The notes beneath the pieces are model-generated. The model was not told where the DNA came from. It saw only the letters and a program-made list of their open reading frames with translations, and did not search any database. This document shows, piece after piece, positions 53,569-63,181 of a DNA stretch of 64,000 bases. Both the position numbers and the translations under genes were made by a program. Each line of letters opens with the position of its first letter. Position 1 is the stretch's first letter. The DNA comes from Streptococcus cuniculipharyngis (lineage in GTDB: Bacteria > Bacillota > Bacilli > Lactobacillales > Streptococcaceae): assembly GCF_007859195.1 (NCBI RefSeq), contig NZ_VOHL01000001.1:641892-705891 (forward strand), read 5' to 3'.

Positions 53569-56437
53569 ATTTTGTCGTTAAGTAGTGGAACAAGTCAGCT
53601 TTTACAGGCTCATTAAGCTTGAAAAACATACTCACAACACTTTCACCTGCATGCTCTATTTCCTCTGCACTGCCATCAATGTAGGACAGAGATCCTAAAT
53701 AATAAAATTCACCACCTTCGGCATCATCTTTGATGACAAATAATTCCAGTCTTAAGCCATTTTCAGAAGAACGGATAATCTTTTTGACATCAGGAGATTC
53801 TATTGTTCGCTTGTTTTTAGAAAACCATCGCAATGTCGACTCATTTAACAACTCATCTTCATACTTAATTGTATCACTAATATTCTCACTCTTATGGTAG
53901 GTGACAAAAATCGGACAAGTATTTGTTTCCTTATCAATCTTATACCCTCCAATATTAAGAGGCGGCTCATCACGTCTAACATTTAATAATTTTAATACTT
54001 CCCGTCTTGAATACTTTTGACCTAGTGTAAATACTTGAGGGTAGTCCTGAGCTTTTACTAAGCCAGTTTCAATTACATCTGAAAAGAAACTTAAGTAAAT
54101 TGGGTCCTTTTGCAGAGATTCTAGTACCTTATCATTCAAATAATAAGTGTCCTCACTTCTAATAACCAAACTCTCAGTTCCAAAACGCCTCTGCTCTTGA
54201 GCCTTAAGGAACGATAAATCCAAGACTCCTTCAACAGATGTTATCACATCACTTGAAATATCTAAATCATGGGCTATTAAACCTTCAAAAAACGTATCAA
54301 AACTAACTTGTCCCCTATTTTCAAGTAACAATTTTAACAGAACCAGTTCGTGCTTACGTTTCCCACTTAAACATTCAAAAGTGATGAAAGTTAAAAAATT
54401 TTTAGAACTCTCTTCAAACTCTATCAATTGTTCTCCAAACTTACTTACTACATCGGTATAATCTTTAAAAGTATTGTTCTCAAAGAATGTTAACGGATCA
54501 ATTCCATTATAAGTCACAAAATCTTTCAAAAATGGTTGACGTCCTAACTTATTTTGCAACTCAACATAGCTATCACGTAACACTTTCATGCTAGATAAAT
54601 TAGTATTTGTGATAGATTCAAAAATCTGTTTACGAGCGATTTCTTCAAAGTTAATGGTTGTTAAACCACTAATCACATTAGCCTCTCGAACTTCTCTGCG
54701 ATAATTATCCTTGTTCATAGACTGATCGCCAAATAAAGCAACCGGAATCAGATAATTATTCCGATAATTTCCAATAAAATCAATAATCGTTACATAGTCT
54801 TTTGATTGATGCTTACGCAGACCGCGTCCTAGCTGTTGAACAAAAATAATACTTGATTCTGTATTACGAAGCATAACGACCTGGTTAACACTTGGAATAT
54901 CAATTCCTTCATTGAAAATATCCACTGTTAATAAATAATCCAAGGCCCCACTTTCCAATTCCTGCACAGCTTTTTCACGAATCAATTGGCTATCATCACC
55001 CGTCAAAGCTTGTGTTCGGAATCCTCTTTGATTTAAAATAGCGGATAACTCTATCGCTTCCTTTTTACTGGAACAAAACATCAGCCCACAAACGGACTCA
55101 CCACTATGCCCATAATAGTCAATCTTATCCACAATATGATTAACCCGCTCCGCTGAAATCAGATTTGAAAAATCTTCACCCTCACCAATTAGCCGACCAT
55201 TCACCATAATATCAGTCACACCAAAATAGTGAAATGGGCACAGCAAATCCGCAGCCATTGCATCCTGCAAACGAATTTCATAGGCAATATTATAGTCAAA
55301 CAGTTCATAAATATTTTGACCGTCTGTCCTTTCAGGAGTCGCAGTCATTCCTAAGAGAAATGCAGGAGTAAAATAGTTTATCACTTTTTTATAGGAAACC
55401 GCACCAGATTTATGCACCTCATCAATTAAGATGTAATCAAAAAAATTTGGAGGAAAAGACTGTAAATTTTTATCACGTGATAAAGTTTGAATAGTCGCAA
55501 AGATATATTTTTTTGTTAAGATATCCATACCCGACTTATAAATGCACGCTTCATTATCCGCAAAACCTAGTACCTTCTGAAAACTTTCCAAGGACTTCCT
55601 TAAAATCTGCTCGCGATGAACAACAAAAAGCACGCGCTCAGGATTGACCTGTTGAACATCAAAGGCTGACAAATAAGTCTTCCCTGTACCCGTTGCTGAA
55701 ATAATCAAAGCCTTATGAGCCCCATTATCCCGTACATTGCGCAAACTAGTCAACGCTTCTTTTTGCATTCTATTAGGTTCAATCTTACCAATGTGATACT
55801 CAATAATAGATTCTTCTTCCAAAGTTGCTACCTGAATTACTGGCTTCCGTTGTCTCTTGTAAGATTCAATAATATCCGTTGTTAATGGTCGCGATAATTC
55901 CCAGACACGCTCAAATTCTTGCTTTGTCTGATACAGTAAATCGCCACTATCTGTAGAAGTAAGCTTAACATTCCATTCATAATTCTGCTTCAGAGCCGTT
56001 GCAGTCAGATTGGATGAACCTGTAATCAAAACCTGCCTCAATTCCTGTTCAAACAAGTAATACTTGGAATGAAGCTGCATGGTTTCTTGAGAAATACGTA
56101 CTTCCACATTTGGTAACTTCAATAAGTCATACATAGCTAAGGGATCATTAAAATCAAGGTAAGGCGAAATCACAATTTTCCCTTGGATACCTCGTGCTGC
56201 CAGATCTGCCAATTGTGCCTTAATCATAGAAATTCCAGATTGAGTCACAAAAGCTACTGAGAAATAAAAAGCAGTACTCTTTAGTAACTCTTCCTGCAAA
56301 TCCGTCAAGACAAAACGCTTTTCCTCAACATTATTAATCAAAATCTTAGGTGCATAGGTCACATCTCGAAAGGCGATCCGATCAATAAATCCAAACTGCA
56401 TTGACTCCAATAACTGAGCCTCAAAAACTGATCCCAT
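53567..56437 (-). CDS. PLD nuclease - SF2 helicase - DUF3427 protein
   Basis: 956 residues in one chain. (1) N-terminal phospholipase-D-type nuclease with one HKD site: LHSKYYLFEQ ... GSSNLTATAL (about 120-155). (2) DEAD/DEAH-like SF2 helicase (about 215-580): Walker A SATGTGKTYLSA, LIDEVHKSG (DEVH), GMTATPERTDG, and motif VI FVQQLGRGLRK. (3) C-terminal DUF3427 (about 600-956), ending in a barrel-like domain. Such fusions are scattered among bacteria and are thought to act in DNA repair or phage defence. A hairpin overlaps its ribosome site (56442-56468). AT-rich relative to neighbours. Confidence 0.92.
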   Translation of the reverse strand: MGSVFEAQLLESMQFGFIDRIAFRDVTYAPKILINNVEEKRFVLTDLQEELLKSTAFYFSVAFVTQSGISMIKAQLADLAARGIQGKIVISPYLDFNDPLAMYDLLKLPNVEVRISQETMQLHSKYYLFEQELRQVLITGSSNLTATALKQNYEWNVKLTSTDSGDLLYQTKQEFERVWELSRPLTTDIIESYKRQRKPVIQVATLEEESIIEYHIGKIEPNRMQKEALTSLRNVRDNGAHKALIISATGTGKTYLSAFDVQQVNPERVLFVVHREQILRKSLESFQKVLGFADNEACIYKSGMDILTKKYIFATIQTLSRDKNLQSFPPNFFDYILIDEVHKSGAVSYKKVINYFTPAFLLGMTATPERTDGQNIYELFDYNIAYEIRLQDAMAADLLCPFHYFGVTDIMVNGRLIGEGEDFSNLISAERVNHIVDKIDYYGHSGESVCGLMFCSSKKEAIELSAILNQRGFRTQALTGDDSQLIREKAVQELESGALDYLLTVDIFNEGIDIPSVNQVVMLRNTESSIIFVQQLGRGLRKHQSKDYVTIIDFIGNYRNNYLIPVALFGDQSMNKDNYRREVREANVISGLTTINFEEIARKQIFESITNTNLSSMKVLRDSYVELQNKLGRQPFLKDFVTYNGIDPLTFFENNTFKDYTDVVSKFGEQLIEFEESSKNFLTFITFECLSGKRKHELVLLKLLLENRGQVSFDTFFEGLIAHDLDISSDVITSVEGVLDLSFLKAQEQRRFGTESLVIRSEDTYYLNDKVLESLQKDPIYLSFFSDVIETGLVKAQDYPQVFTLGQKYSRREVLKLLNVRRDEPPLNIGGYKIDKETNTCPIFVTYHKSENISDTIKYEDELLNESTLRWFSKNKRTIESPDVKKIIRSSENGLRLELFVIKDDAEGGEFYYLGSLSYIDGSAEEIEHAGESVVSMFFKLNEPVKADLFHYLTTK

Positions 56438-56441
56438 AAAA

Positions 56442-56468
56442 ATAGTCCTATCTAATTGATAGAACTAT
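56442..56468 (-). promoter_or_regulatory. Hairpin covering the helicase ribosome-binding site
   Basis: Minus-strand ATAGTTCTATC AATTA GATAGGACTAT: 11-bp stem with one G-U, ending 5 nt before the ATG, with only TTTTT between. The sole Shine-Dalgarno-like AGGA lies in the 3' arm, so the stem should hinder translation, or the inverted repeat could be an operator. Confidence 0.6.
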
Positions 56469-56665
56469 TATCTAATATTTTTACAAAGATGTAAAGGAAA
56501 GAGAAAATTAACTCATACACCCCAGATTAATAAAAGTGAAAATCAGTCTCAAAAAATAATTCGTATCTCATTCCAATGTACTTACAATACAATAAATCCA
56601 TACGACTATTTTTTACTAATTTTTAACTCTATAATAAGTCTTTATGATGTGCTTGATCCTACTAT

Positions 56666-56690
56666 AAAAACCCAACCATTTCTGGTTGAG
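56666..56690 (-). terminator. Terminator after valS
   Basis: CTCAACCA / TGGTTGGG stem (one G-U) with GAAA loop and TTTTT on the minus strand. The remaining 190 nt up to the helicase start are AT-rich; I see no gene in them. Confidence 0.88.
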
Positions 56691-56700
56691 TAATATACAC

Positions 56701-59349
56701 TTATTTCACCAACTTCTCCATCTCGGCGATTCGCTCTTGAGTGGCATCAAATTTGGCTTGGTAGTCGGCTTGTTTATCTTTTTCCTTTTGGACAACTTCT
56801 GGTTTAGCATTAGCAACAAAACGTTCATTGCCAAGCTTTTTACCGACCATCTCCAATTCTTTCTGCCATTTGGCTAATTCTTTGTTAAGACGTGCTAGTT
56901 CTTCTTCCACATTGAGCAAGTCAGCTAGGGGTAGGAAAATTTCTGCACCTGTGATAACACTTGACATGGCTAGTTCAGGAGCCGTCACCTGCGAGCCAAT
57001 CTCTAGCTGCTCTGGGTTAGTGAACCGCTTGATGTAATTGACATTGGCCGTAAAGAACTGCTCTAGTTCACAATCTGCGGTTTTAATCAGAATGGTAATC
57101 GGCTTAGATGGGGCAACATTGACCTCGGCCCGACTATTACGCACCGAACGAATCAAGTCTTTCAGGCTCTCAACACCTTCATGAGCTTTGCTATTATCAA
57201 AGGCTGGATTAACCACTGGATAGGCTGCCGTCACCAAACTACCTGTTGACATCTGACCATAGATTTCTTCGGTCACAAATGGCATAATTGGGTGGAGCAG
57301 ACGTAACATCTTGTCCAAGGTATAGAGAAGGACAGAACGAGTCATGACTTTTTCAGCTTCATTGTCACTGTAAAGCACTTCTTTGGTCAATTCCACATAC
57401 CAGTTGGCAAATTCTTCCCAAATGAAGTTATAGAGGATATGGCCAGCCACACCAAATTCAAACTTATCAAAGTTCTCAGTGACCTTGCCAATGGTTTCAT
57501 TAAGGTTGTGGAGAATCCAACGGTCAGTCACATTACCAGCCTGACCAGCCGCCACCTGCTCCACATTGGCTGTCGCTTGCTCCAGGGTCAGCCCCTCATT
57601 ATTCATGAGAATGTAGCGGGAAATGTTCCAGATTTTATTGATAAAGTTCCATGAGGCATCCATCTTTTCATAGCTGAACCGGACATCCTGTCCTGGGGCA
57701 GATCCATTTGACAAGAACCAGCGTAGGGCATCCGCACCATATTGGTCAATGACATCCATAGGGTCAATCCCATTGCCAAGAGATTTGGACATCTTCCGCC
57801 CTTGCTCATCACGGATAAGACCATGAATGAGGACATTTTCAAAAGGCCGGCGTTCGGTAAATTCCAAGGATTGGAAAATCATGCGTGACACCCAGAAGAA
57901 GATGATGTCATAACCCGTCACCAAGGTTGAGGTTGGGAAGTAACGCTTGAAGTCGCTAGCATCTTCATCTGGCCAGCCCATGGTTGAAAATGGCCAGAGG
58001 GCTGAACTGAACCAGGTATCAAGTACGTCTTCGTCCTGCACCCAGCCCTCACCAGCTGGAGCTTCCATACCAACGTAAACCTCACCAGCCTCATTATACC
58101 AAGCAGGAATTTGGTGACCCCACCAGAGCTGGCGAGAAATGACCCAGTCATGGATATTTTCCATCCATTGCATGAAGGTATCATTAAAGCGTGGTGGGTA
58201 GAAATTGACCTTATCATCTGTTGCTTGATTGGCAATGGCATTTTTTGCCAATTGGTCCATCTTAACAAACCACTGAGTTGACAGGCGAGGCTCAACCACT
58301 GCTCCAGAACGCTCCGAGTGACCAACTGAATGCACACGCTCCTCAATCTCAACCAAGGCACCAATTTCTTCTAATTTGGCTACTACAGCCTTGCGGGCAT
58401 CAAAACGGTCCATGCCAGCAAATTCACCAGCTAGTTCATTCATGCTACCGTCATCATTCATGACATTGACTTGAGGCAGTTTGTGACGTTGACCAACTTC
58501 AAAATCGTTAGGGTCATGGGCTGGGGTAATTTTTACCACCCCCGTACCAAATTCTGGATCGGCATGCTCATCACCAACGATTGGAATTGGCTTGTTGAGA
58601 ATTGGGAGAATAACATTTTGACCAATCAAATCCTTGTAGCGCTCATCATTTGGATTGACTGCGACAGCCACATCTCCAAACATGGTTTCAGGGCGTGTGG
58701 TTGCGACCTGAAGCCCGCGCGAGCCATCTTCCAACATGTAAGTCATATGGTAGAAGGCTCCCGCCACATCCTTGTGGATAACTTCAATATCGGATAGGGC
58801 TGTGCGTGCCACTGGGTCCCAGTTGATGATAAACTCACCACGGTAAATCCATCCTTTTTCATAGAGCTTGACAAAAACCTGCCGCACCGCTTTTGACAGC
58901 CCCTCATCCAGGGTGAAACGCTCACGCGAATAATCTAGTGACAAGCCCAACTTGCCCCATTGCTCCTTGATAGTTGCCGCGTACTCGTCCTTCCATTCCC
59001 AGACCTTATCTAGGAATTTTTCACGACCTAGGTCATAACGGGAAATTCCCTGCCCACGCAGACGCTCCTCAACCTTGGCCTGGGTAGCAATCCCAGCATG
59101 GTCCATCCCTGGTAACCACAAGGTATCAAAGCCCTGCATCCGTTTTTGACGGATAATAATATCTTGAAGAGTCGTGTCCCAAGCATGCCCCAAATGCAGT
59201 TTACCCGTTACATTGGGCGGTGGGATGACAATTGAATAAGGCTTAGCCTGGCTATCGCCTGATGGCTTAAAAACACCCGTTTCAAGCCAGTTCTGATAAC
59301 GACCCGCCTCAACCTCAGCTGGATTGTATTTTGGTGAAAGTTCTTTCAT
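56701..59349 (-). CDS. valS: Valyl-tRNA synthetase
   Basis: Class I synthetase charging tRNA-Val, 882 residues. HIGH-type motif [17 protein letters not shown] near 50, editing (CP1) domain with [17 protein letters not shown] near 215, and the [12 protein letters not shown] loop near 525. The anticodon-binding domain and the C-terminal coiled coil ([19 protein letters not shown]) typical of ValRS follow. The gene is complete. No T-box lies directly upstream; the nearest is 3 kb away at 62433 on the same strand, beyond a decayed region. Confidence 0.97.
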   Translation of the reverse strand: MKELSPKYNPAEVEAGRYQNWLETGVFKPSGDSQAKPYSIVIPPPNVTGKLHLGHAWDTTLQDIIIRQKRMQGFDTLWLPGMDHAGIATQAKVEERLRGQGISRYDLGREKFLDKVWEWKDEYAATIKEQWGKLGLSLDYSRERFTLDEGLSKAVRQVFVKLYEKGWIYRGEFIINWDPVARTALSDIEVIHKDVAGAFYHMTYMLEDGSRGLQVATTRPETMFGDVAVAVNPNDERYKDLIGQNVILPILNKPIPIVGDEHADPEFGTGVVKITPAHDPNDFEVGQRHKLPQVNVMNDDGSMNELAGEFAGMDRFDARKAVVAKLEEIGALVEIEERVHSVGHSERSGAVVEPRLSTQWFVKMDQLAKNAIANQATDDKVNFYPPRFNDTFMQWMENIHDWVISRQLWWGHQIPAWYNEAGEVYVGMEAPAGEGWVQDEDVLDTWFSSALWPFSTMGWPDEDASDFKRYFPTSTLVTGYDIIFFWVSRMIFQSLEFTERRPFENVLIHGLIRDEQGRKMSKSLGNGIDPMDVIDQYGADALRWFLSNGSAPGQDVRFSYEKMDASWNFINKIWNISRYILMNNEGLTLEQATANVEQVAAGQAGNVTDRWILHNLNETIGKVTENFDKFEFGVAGHILYNFIWEEFANWYVELTKEVLYSDNEAEKVMTRSVLLYTLDKMLRLLHPIMPFVTEEIYGQMSTGSLVTAAYPVVNPAFDNSKAHEGVESLKDLIRSVRNSRAEVNVAPSKPITILIKTADCELEQFFTANVNYIKRFTNPEQLEIGSQVTAPELAMSSVITGAEIFLPLADLLNVEEELARLNKELAKWQKELEMVGKKLGNERFVANAKPEVVQKEKDKQADYQAKFDATQERIAEMEKLVK

Positions 59350-59378
59350 TTTAATTCTCCTTTGACTATTTTTTATCT

Positions 59379-59603
59379 TTAAATATATTTACTAATAACT
59401 TTTCTTAAATCATTTTTAATCTGTTGTTTAACATGTTTAATATCATTTGGATATCCTAATCTATCACTAGAGATCTTAACATAATCTCTCACATATACTT
59501 CTATATTTCTCAGAGCGAACTCCGGAACATGTTGACTTTCCTTTGAATAAATAATCAAATCGTCAATATATCCCAAAAGCCTTGTCGTACTCCATAACTC
59601 CAT
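59379..59603 (-). CDS. Small hypothetical ORF or gene remnant
   Basis: 74 codons starting inside the end of the GNAT gene. The C-terminal part ([20 protein letters not shown] ... [11 protein letters not shown]) reads like real protein and not random sequence, but there is no good ribosome site and no recognisable family. Given the decayed surroundings it may be the tail of a lost gene. Confidence 0.3.
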   Translation of the reverse strand: MELWSTTRLLGYIDDLIIYSKESQHVPEFALRNIEVYVRDYVKISSDRLGYPNDIKHVKQQIKNDLRKVISKYI

Positions 59604-60090
59604 TTAATTTGTTTTGACTTCCGTTAAGACTAAGTGCCATAAAACTTTCATCGTCAACTTCAAATGGTGCCTTTATTCCATACTTACTTGCCGGAATATA
59701 TCCTGCCTTTGGATAGTATTTGGAATGTCCCAAAACAACTGAATATTCATATCCTAATTTATGTGCAATATTGTGTCCTTCTTTCATCAAAGATAAACCA
59801 ATCCCTCTGTTTTGATAATCAGGTAATACCGAAAGAGGGGCGAGCGCAAGAACCTCAACATCTTGAACCAGTGCTTTTGTAAAAAGAATATGTCCCACAA
59901 TTTTACCATCTTCAACAGCAACAAGAGATAGTTCAGGAATAAATGCCTTGCTTTTTCTCAACTCAACAACTAAATCTTGTTCGCTTCCATCAGAATGTTC
60001 TGCACTTTCAAATGTTTCTTTTACGACATGATATACCTCATCATAATCTTCTGGTCTTTCCAATCTTATAATCAAAGTTTTTACCTCCAT
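59563..60090 (-). CDS. GNAT family N-acetyltransferase
   Basis: 175 residues. The acetyl-CoA site reads PLSVLPDYQNRGIGLSLMKEG near 90-110, followed by VVLGHSKYYPKAGYIPASKYG and a C-terminal GVMEYDKAF, the YhbS-like layout. Substrate unknown. ATG 60090 with a GAATTTG context and no strong ribosome site; the preceding in-frame TTG is the alternative. Strongly AT-rich and flanked by gene fragments, so it is probably acquired, but the frame itself is intact. Confidence 0.82.
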   Translation of the reverse strand: MEVKTLIIRLERPEDYDEVYHVVKETFESAEHSDGSEQDLVVELRKSKAFIPELSLVAVEDGKIVGHILFTKALVQDVEVLALAPLSVLPDYQNRGIGLSLMKEGHNIAHKLGYEYSVVLGHSKYYPKAGYIPASKYGIKAPFEVDDESFMALSLNGSQNKLNGVMEYDKAFGIY

Positions 60091-60115
60091 CAAATTCTAA
60101 TTTATCTAACTTTTA

Positions 60116-60711
60116 TTACATCCTTGCCACAGCTATTTTATTACTTACTTTTACCTTACCTTTTCTCTCCAAATACTTCTCAATATCAACCAAATTTCTT
60201 TTGTCATAAGCTTCAAGTAATCTATAATTCTTTGTTTCGTTATATCAAACTTATCTGAATAAAAAGGTCTTGAGCCTCTTATCTCTAAAATACATTTTCC
60301 ACCATCCATTACTTTTATCTCATCTCTACTCATAAGTTCTTTATCTATCTTTTGATAGTTAAGCCCAAATGATTTTTGATTGGATCTAGTTTCTGATGTA
60401 TTGTAAAGATCGATAGTTTCTTTACCTAAATTCTCGGATAATTTTTTAAGTGTCGTGCCCTCCTTTCCTCCTAAGAATAATTCACTATCACAGTTAGCAA
60501 TAATGGTATCTGCATTTGCGTATTCACGCTCTCTTTGCTCTAGATAAAGTCGCTCTGACTTTTCTCTCTCTTTTTCTATTTCTTTATTTTTATTATTTAA
60601 CTCTATTTCATTTCGCCAATAAAAAAGAAGAAAAGTTGTTAAAATTGCAATTCCTGACAACATAACTTGAAAATAACTTTTATTATTGTCAGAAGAAAAG
60701 TATGACTTCAC
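60116..60711 (-). pseudogene. Remnant of a conjugation coupling protein (VirD4/TraG type)
   Basis: The frame 60711-60151 contains ADTIIANCDSELFLGGKEG, LGKETIDLYNTSETRSNQK, SFGLNYQKIDKELMSRDEI and MDGGKCILEIRGSRPFYSDK, the conserved C-terminal part of VirD4-like coupling proteins of Gram-positive conjugative elements. After FDITK the frame shifts. The other frame carries on KNYRLLEAYDKRNLVDIEKY and LERKGKVKV to a stop at 60116-60118, matching the expected C-terminus. The N-terminal 65 residues (one membrane helix, then a charged coiled coil) do not belong to this family, so the ORF is a chimera. No ribosome site. It is a fossil of an integrative conjugative element. Confidence 0.78.
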
Positions 60712-60715
60712 TTCA

Positions 60716-60875
60716 TCAAATATATAATAGCCTATCCATCAATTTTAAATTTCTGACTAAACTAACCCCTTGGTCAAATACACTATAACTACTGGAACGT
60801 TTATATTCAATAATTACAAAAGCTTGTCGCTCATTATCGTAGGCTAAGGTATCAATCCGGCTCCTGACCATCATG
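60716..60875 (-). pseudogene. Fragment of a PD-(D/E)XK-type nuclease gene
   Basis: About 50 codons: [20 protein letters not shown] followed by [10 protein letters not shown]. This is the D...ExK core found in DUF5655/NucS-like endonuclease proteins. The sequence stops after [15 protein letters not shown]. Its 5' end is fused to the 3' end of the DUF1349 gene and its 3' end abuts the coupling-protein remnant. Clearly a fragment. Confidence 0.55.
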
Positions 60876-61457
60876 TTCTTTCCACTGGCACTCACCCATT
60901 TCAAAATCAGTAAAACGAGCGATAAAACTGGAATTTTCTGGGCTACAAGCATAGATGCCAAAGGCAATTTTTCCAGTCGCCTGAGCTAGATGACAGATGC
61001 GCATCTGCTTAAAGGTCACCCCATCCGTCGAATTTTCAACACGGAAGTCCTGACCTCGCCGACTGAGACGGTACCACATTTCCTTAATGTCCGCTGAAAT
61101 TTCTGTCGTTGCCCAGTCTGAATAACCGTGATTAGTCACCACACTCCCCAAATGCTGAAAATTCTCATTTTCATATTCGATAGAGGCCTTGAGCCAATTC
61201 TCACTATCCAGATAAACCACGACACCGCATTGGTCAAATCGGTGCTTACTGTCAAAACTCGTCTTGACGACAAAGCTAAAATACTCTTCCTCTGTCGTCA
61301 GCTGCAAGACAGGGGCATTATCATTTTGAAAATGATAGTAAGTTCGTTGCCACAAATCCGTATGCGGCTGGGTTTCAATGACAATCTGGTTTTGACCAAG
61401 CTGATAAGACTTGGGTTCTCTCGTCCACTGCAGACGCTTAATATCAAAAGTCTCCAT
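60852..61457 (-). CDS. DUF1349 domain protein
   Basis: 201-residue cytoplasmic protein of the DUF1349 family, a concanavalin-like beta sandwich: [57 protein letters not shown] and [13 protein letters not shown]. Similar to yeast YGL/Regulation of enolase-like proteins; function unknown. The frame is intact and ends normally (HDGQEPD), although its last codons overlap the foreign nuclease fragment. It overlaps the broken kinase gene upstream by 14 nt, which shows they were once an operon. Confidence 0.85.
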   Translation of the reverse strand: METFDIKRLQWTREPKSYQLGQNQIVIETQPHTDLWQRTYYHFQNDNAPVLQLTTEEEYFSFVVKTSFDSKHRFDQCGVVVYLDSENWLKASIEYENENFQHLGSVVTNHGYSDWATTEISADIKEMWYRLSRRGQDFRVENSTDGVTFKQMRICHLAQATGKIAFGIYACSPENSSFIARFTDFEMGECQWKEHDGQEPD

Positions 61458-62000
61458 TTTTTCCTCCTAAATCATCTCTAAGAATCGCTTCCGCCAGCTC
61501 TCTGGCAGATAAATGACTGGCCTGTAATTTTCTATAATGACGTAATTTCTCTGGACAGCTTTGACTATTAACTTGACAATGATGGACTGTCTCCAGCAAA
61601 TCCTGTTCTGACCATATCAAATCACGCTTAATCGGCTTATGTTTTAAATGATTTTCAGTCTTATTTCGCCGTAATCTCTCTTCCAAATCCACTTTCAACT
61701 CAATGAAGAAAACTGCTTGACCATACTGCTGAAATATCTCTTGGATTTTTTCCAAATAAGCAATCTCCTCCTGTGACGAAAAATCAATAAAAATGGTAAA
61801 ATCATCCCCCGACCTAGCTTAGCAAAGGTTTCAAAAGAGTCAAAACGAATCTTATCAATCAAATCTCTCGCTGCCATTGACATGGGAAGAAATTTAGTCA
61901 CAAAATCAATGCTCTCATGGTTATGAAACAAGGTCAAATCCGTGAGTTTCTCCCATTCCTGCCCAATCGTCATCTTACCTGAGGCCTGAGGACCAATAAT
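61444..62000 (-). pseudogene. P-loop kinase (AAA_33-like), broken
   Basis: Two frames complement each other. The first contains the P-loop IIGPQASGKMTIGQEWEK and FHNHESIDFVTKFLPMS and then goes out of frame after FAKLGRG. The correct continuation, DDFTIFIDFSSQEEIAYLEK, lies in the frame that runs on through IQEIFQQYGQAVFFIELKVD to 61444. Adding one G to the GGGGG run near 61806-61810 joins them. There is also no ATG, GTG or TTG upstream of the P-loop: a TAG precedes AGGAG, and only ATT ATT is suitably placed. So the gene has lost its start and frame. Confidence 0.75.
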
Positions 62001-62001
62001 C

Positions 62002-62385
62002 TTATTCTCCTACCACTTCTATCTTAATCCCATCTGGGTCTTGACAATAGCAAGCATAATGGTTTGCACCACCCGCGTAGGGAAAACGGTCTTCGTAAAG
62101 CAAGGTAACACCCCACTCTTTCAAATCCCGAGCCAACTGGTCCACATCTGCCGGACTACCACCAGCAAAAGCCAAGTGATTAAGCCCGACGCGACAGCGA
62201 TGATAACCAGCAGCTAGAAAAGCTTCTACCGTCTGCACAAAGACAAGATAATGTCCATCTTTTTTATAAGAAAATCCCTGTTCCCAATCCTGATAAAGAA
62301 CATACCCCAACCTTGGCAGGAGCAAGTCATAAAATTGACGGGACTGCTACAGATTGGACACATAAAGTTCAACATGATGTAACAT
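62002..62385 (-). pseudogene. VOC (glyoxalase/bleomycin-resistance fold) gene with in-frame stop
   Basis: ATG 62385 behind AAGGAGAAGG starts MLHHVELYVSNL, then a TAG at 62347-62349, then QSRQFYDLLLPRLGYVLYQD and on to IKIEVVGE at 62002. Homologues have Glu or similar at the stop position (SNLEQS), so GAG-to-TAG is the simplest explanation. The metal-site regions (HHVEL, GLNHLAF, PDGIKIEVV) are otherwise present. It is the first gene after the T-box leader and overlaps the broken kinase. Confidence 0.8.
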
Positions 62386-62432
62386 GACCTTCTCCTTTGA
62401 CTGACAAGGCTGAGTAATTTCCTCAAAGATAG

Positions 62433-62627
62433 AAAAATCCCCATCTAGCACAAGCTAGACAGGGACGAATTTAGATAAATCCGCGGTACCACCACTGTTT
62501 CGGGCAAGCCCGCTACTCCATTTATTAGCACTCGTTCACTTCAGCAACCAGTTTTGACGACTGTGCAAGTTCTCAACCCTCCTGCTCTCTGTAACAAGCC
62601 TTACTCAAAACACCTCTGAATACTTTC
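62433..62627 (-). ncRNA. T-box riboswitch leader
   Basis: Minus-strand leader with the T-box core GTGGTGGTACCGCGG (62481-62495), an upstream AGAGAG element (62585-62590) and a stem III-like CGGGCTTGCCCG. A strong terminator follows, TCCCTGTCTAGC / GCTAGATGGGGA with TTTTT (62433-62465). The T-box would sense an uncharged tRNA and allow read-through. I could not fold stem I well enough to name the specifier codon. The gene directly downstream is a broken VOC gene; the nearest synthetase is valS, 3 kb on. Confidence 0.88.
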
Positions 62628-62656
62628 ATTCTATCAAATTTCTCCACAAAAATCAA
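62628..62656 (-). promoter_or_regulatory. Promoter of the T-box leader
   Basis: TTGATT (62651-62656), 17 bp, TAGAAT (62628-62633) on the minus strand. It overlaps the end of the DUF1912 gene. Confidence 0.7.
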
Positions 62657-62907
62657 TAATTTCTCGTGCCAAATAGGCCATCCGGCAAGTCATGGAAAGA
62701 TTTTCCATTTTTATAATTGTCCAGCTTACCTTGCAGAAACTGATAGGCATCTAGCCGACTTTCATAACGAATAATCGCATCTTTTGCTCGCTCATCCTGA
62801 CTAGCCTCAAACTCCTTCTGACTTTCTGTCATGGCTACCTGATTAACCATGAGCTGCATGCTCAACCACTCTTCCAAATCTTTCAAAAACTCCTGTTCAA
62901 AGGTCAT
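62653..62907 (-). CDS. DUF1912 family protein
   Basis: 84-residue acidic helical protein from MTFEQEFLKDLEEWLSMQL, ATG 62907 behind GGAG. The YESRLDAYQFLQGKLDNYKN and FHDLPDGLFGTRNY ending identify the small streptococcal DUF1912 family. Function unknown. Confidence 0.85.
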   Translation of the reverse strand: MTFEQEFLKDLEEWLSMQLMVNQVAMTESQKEFEASQDERAKDAIIRYESRLDAYQFLQGKLDNYKNGKSFHDLPDGLFGTRNY

Positions 62908-62963
62908 GATACACTCCATTTCTACACTTTTTAACCATTATAGCATAAATCATAAAATAAGAC

Positions 62964-62992
62964 TTGCATTCTTCCTAGCAATATGGTATTAT
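62964..62992 (+). promoter_or_regulatory. tRNA-Thr promoter
   Basis: TTGCAT (62964-62969), 17 bp, TATTAT (62987-62992), 10 nt before the tRNA. Confidence 0.75.
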
Positions 62993-63001
62993 ATAAAAGT
63001 A

Positions 63002-63072
63002 GCCGCTATAGTTAAATGGTATAATAGAGCAATGGTAATGCTCCGTTCCGAGTTCAATTCTCGGTGGTGGCA
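63002..63072 (+). tRNA. tRNA-Thr (anticodon GGT)
   Basis: Cloverleaf reads well. The acceptor is GCCGCTA / TGGTGGC with two G-U pairs and discriminator A. The D arm has GTTA / TAAT, the anticodon stem GAGCA / TGCTC with loop ATGGTAA, and the T arm CCGAG TTCAATT CTCGG. CCA is not encoded. The anticodon GGT reads ACC/ACU threonine codons. Confidence 0.92.
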
Positions 63073-63087
63073 TCAATAATAGTCATG

Positions 63088-63118
63088 GAAAGCCTAATTT
63101 AATAGGCTTTCTTATTTT
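63088..63118 (+). terminator. Terminator after tRNA-Thr
   Basis: GAAAGCCTA / TAGGCTTTC stem with a 6-nt loop, then a T-rich tail. Confidence 0.88.
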
Positions 63119-63181
63119 TTTGGTCAAAATTTGGTCAAGTAAAATCATATCTTCGGAGATTTATTTCATTAACCAAATTTT

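Noticed and set aside
63119..63138. Direct repeat TTTGGTCAA (63119-63127, 63130-63138) just after tRNA-Thr as an integration (att) scar
   Set aside because: Nine-base repeats in T-rich DNA are weak evidence; no integrase gene and no copy of the tRNA 3' end is found nearby.
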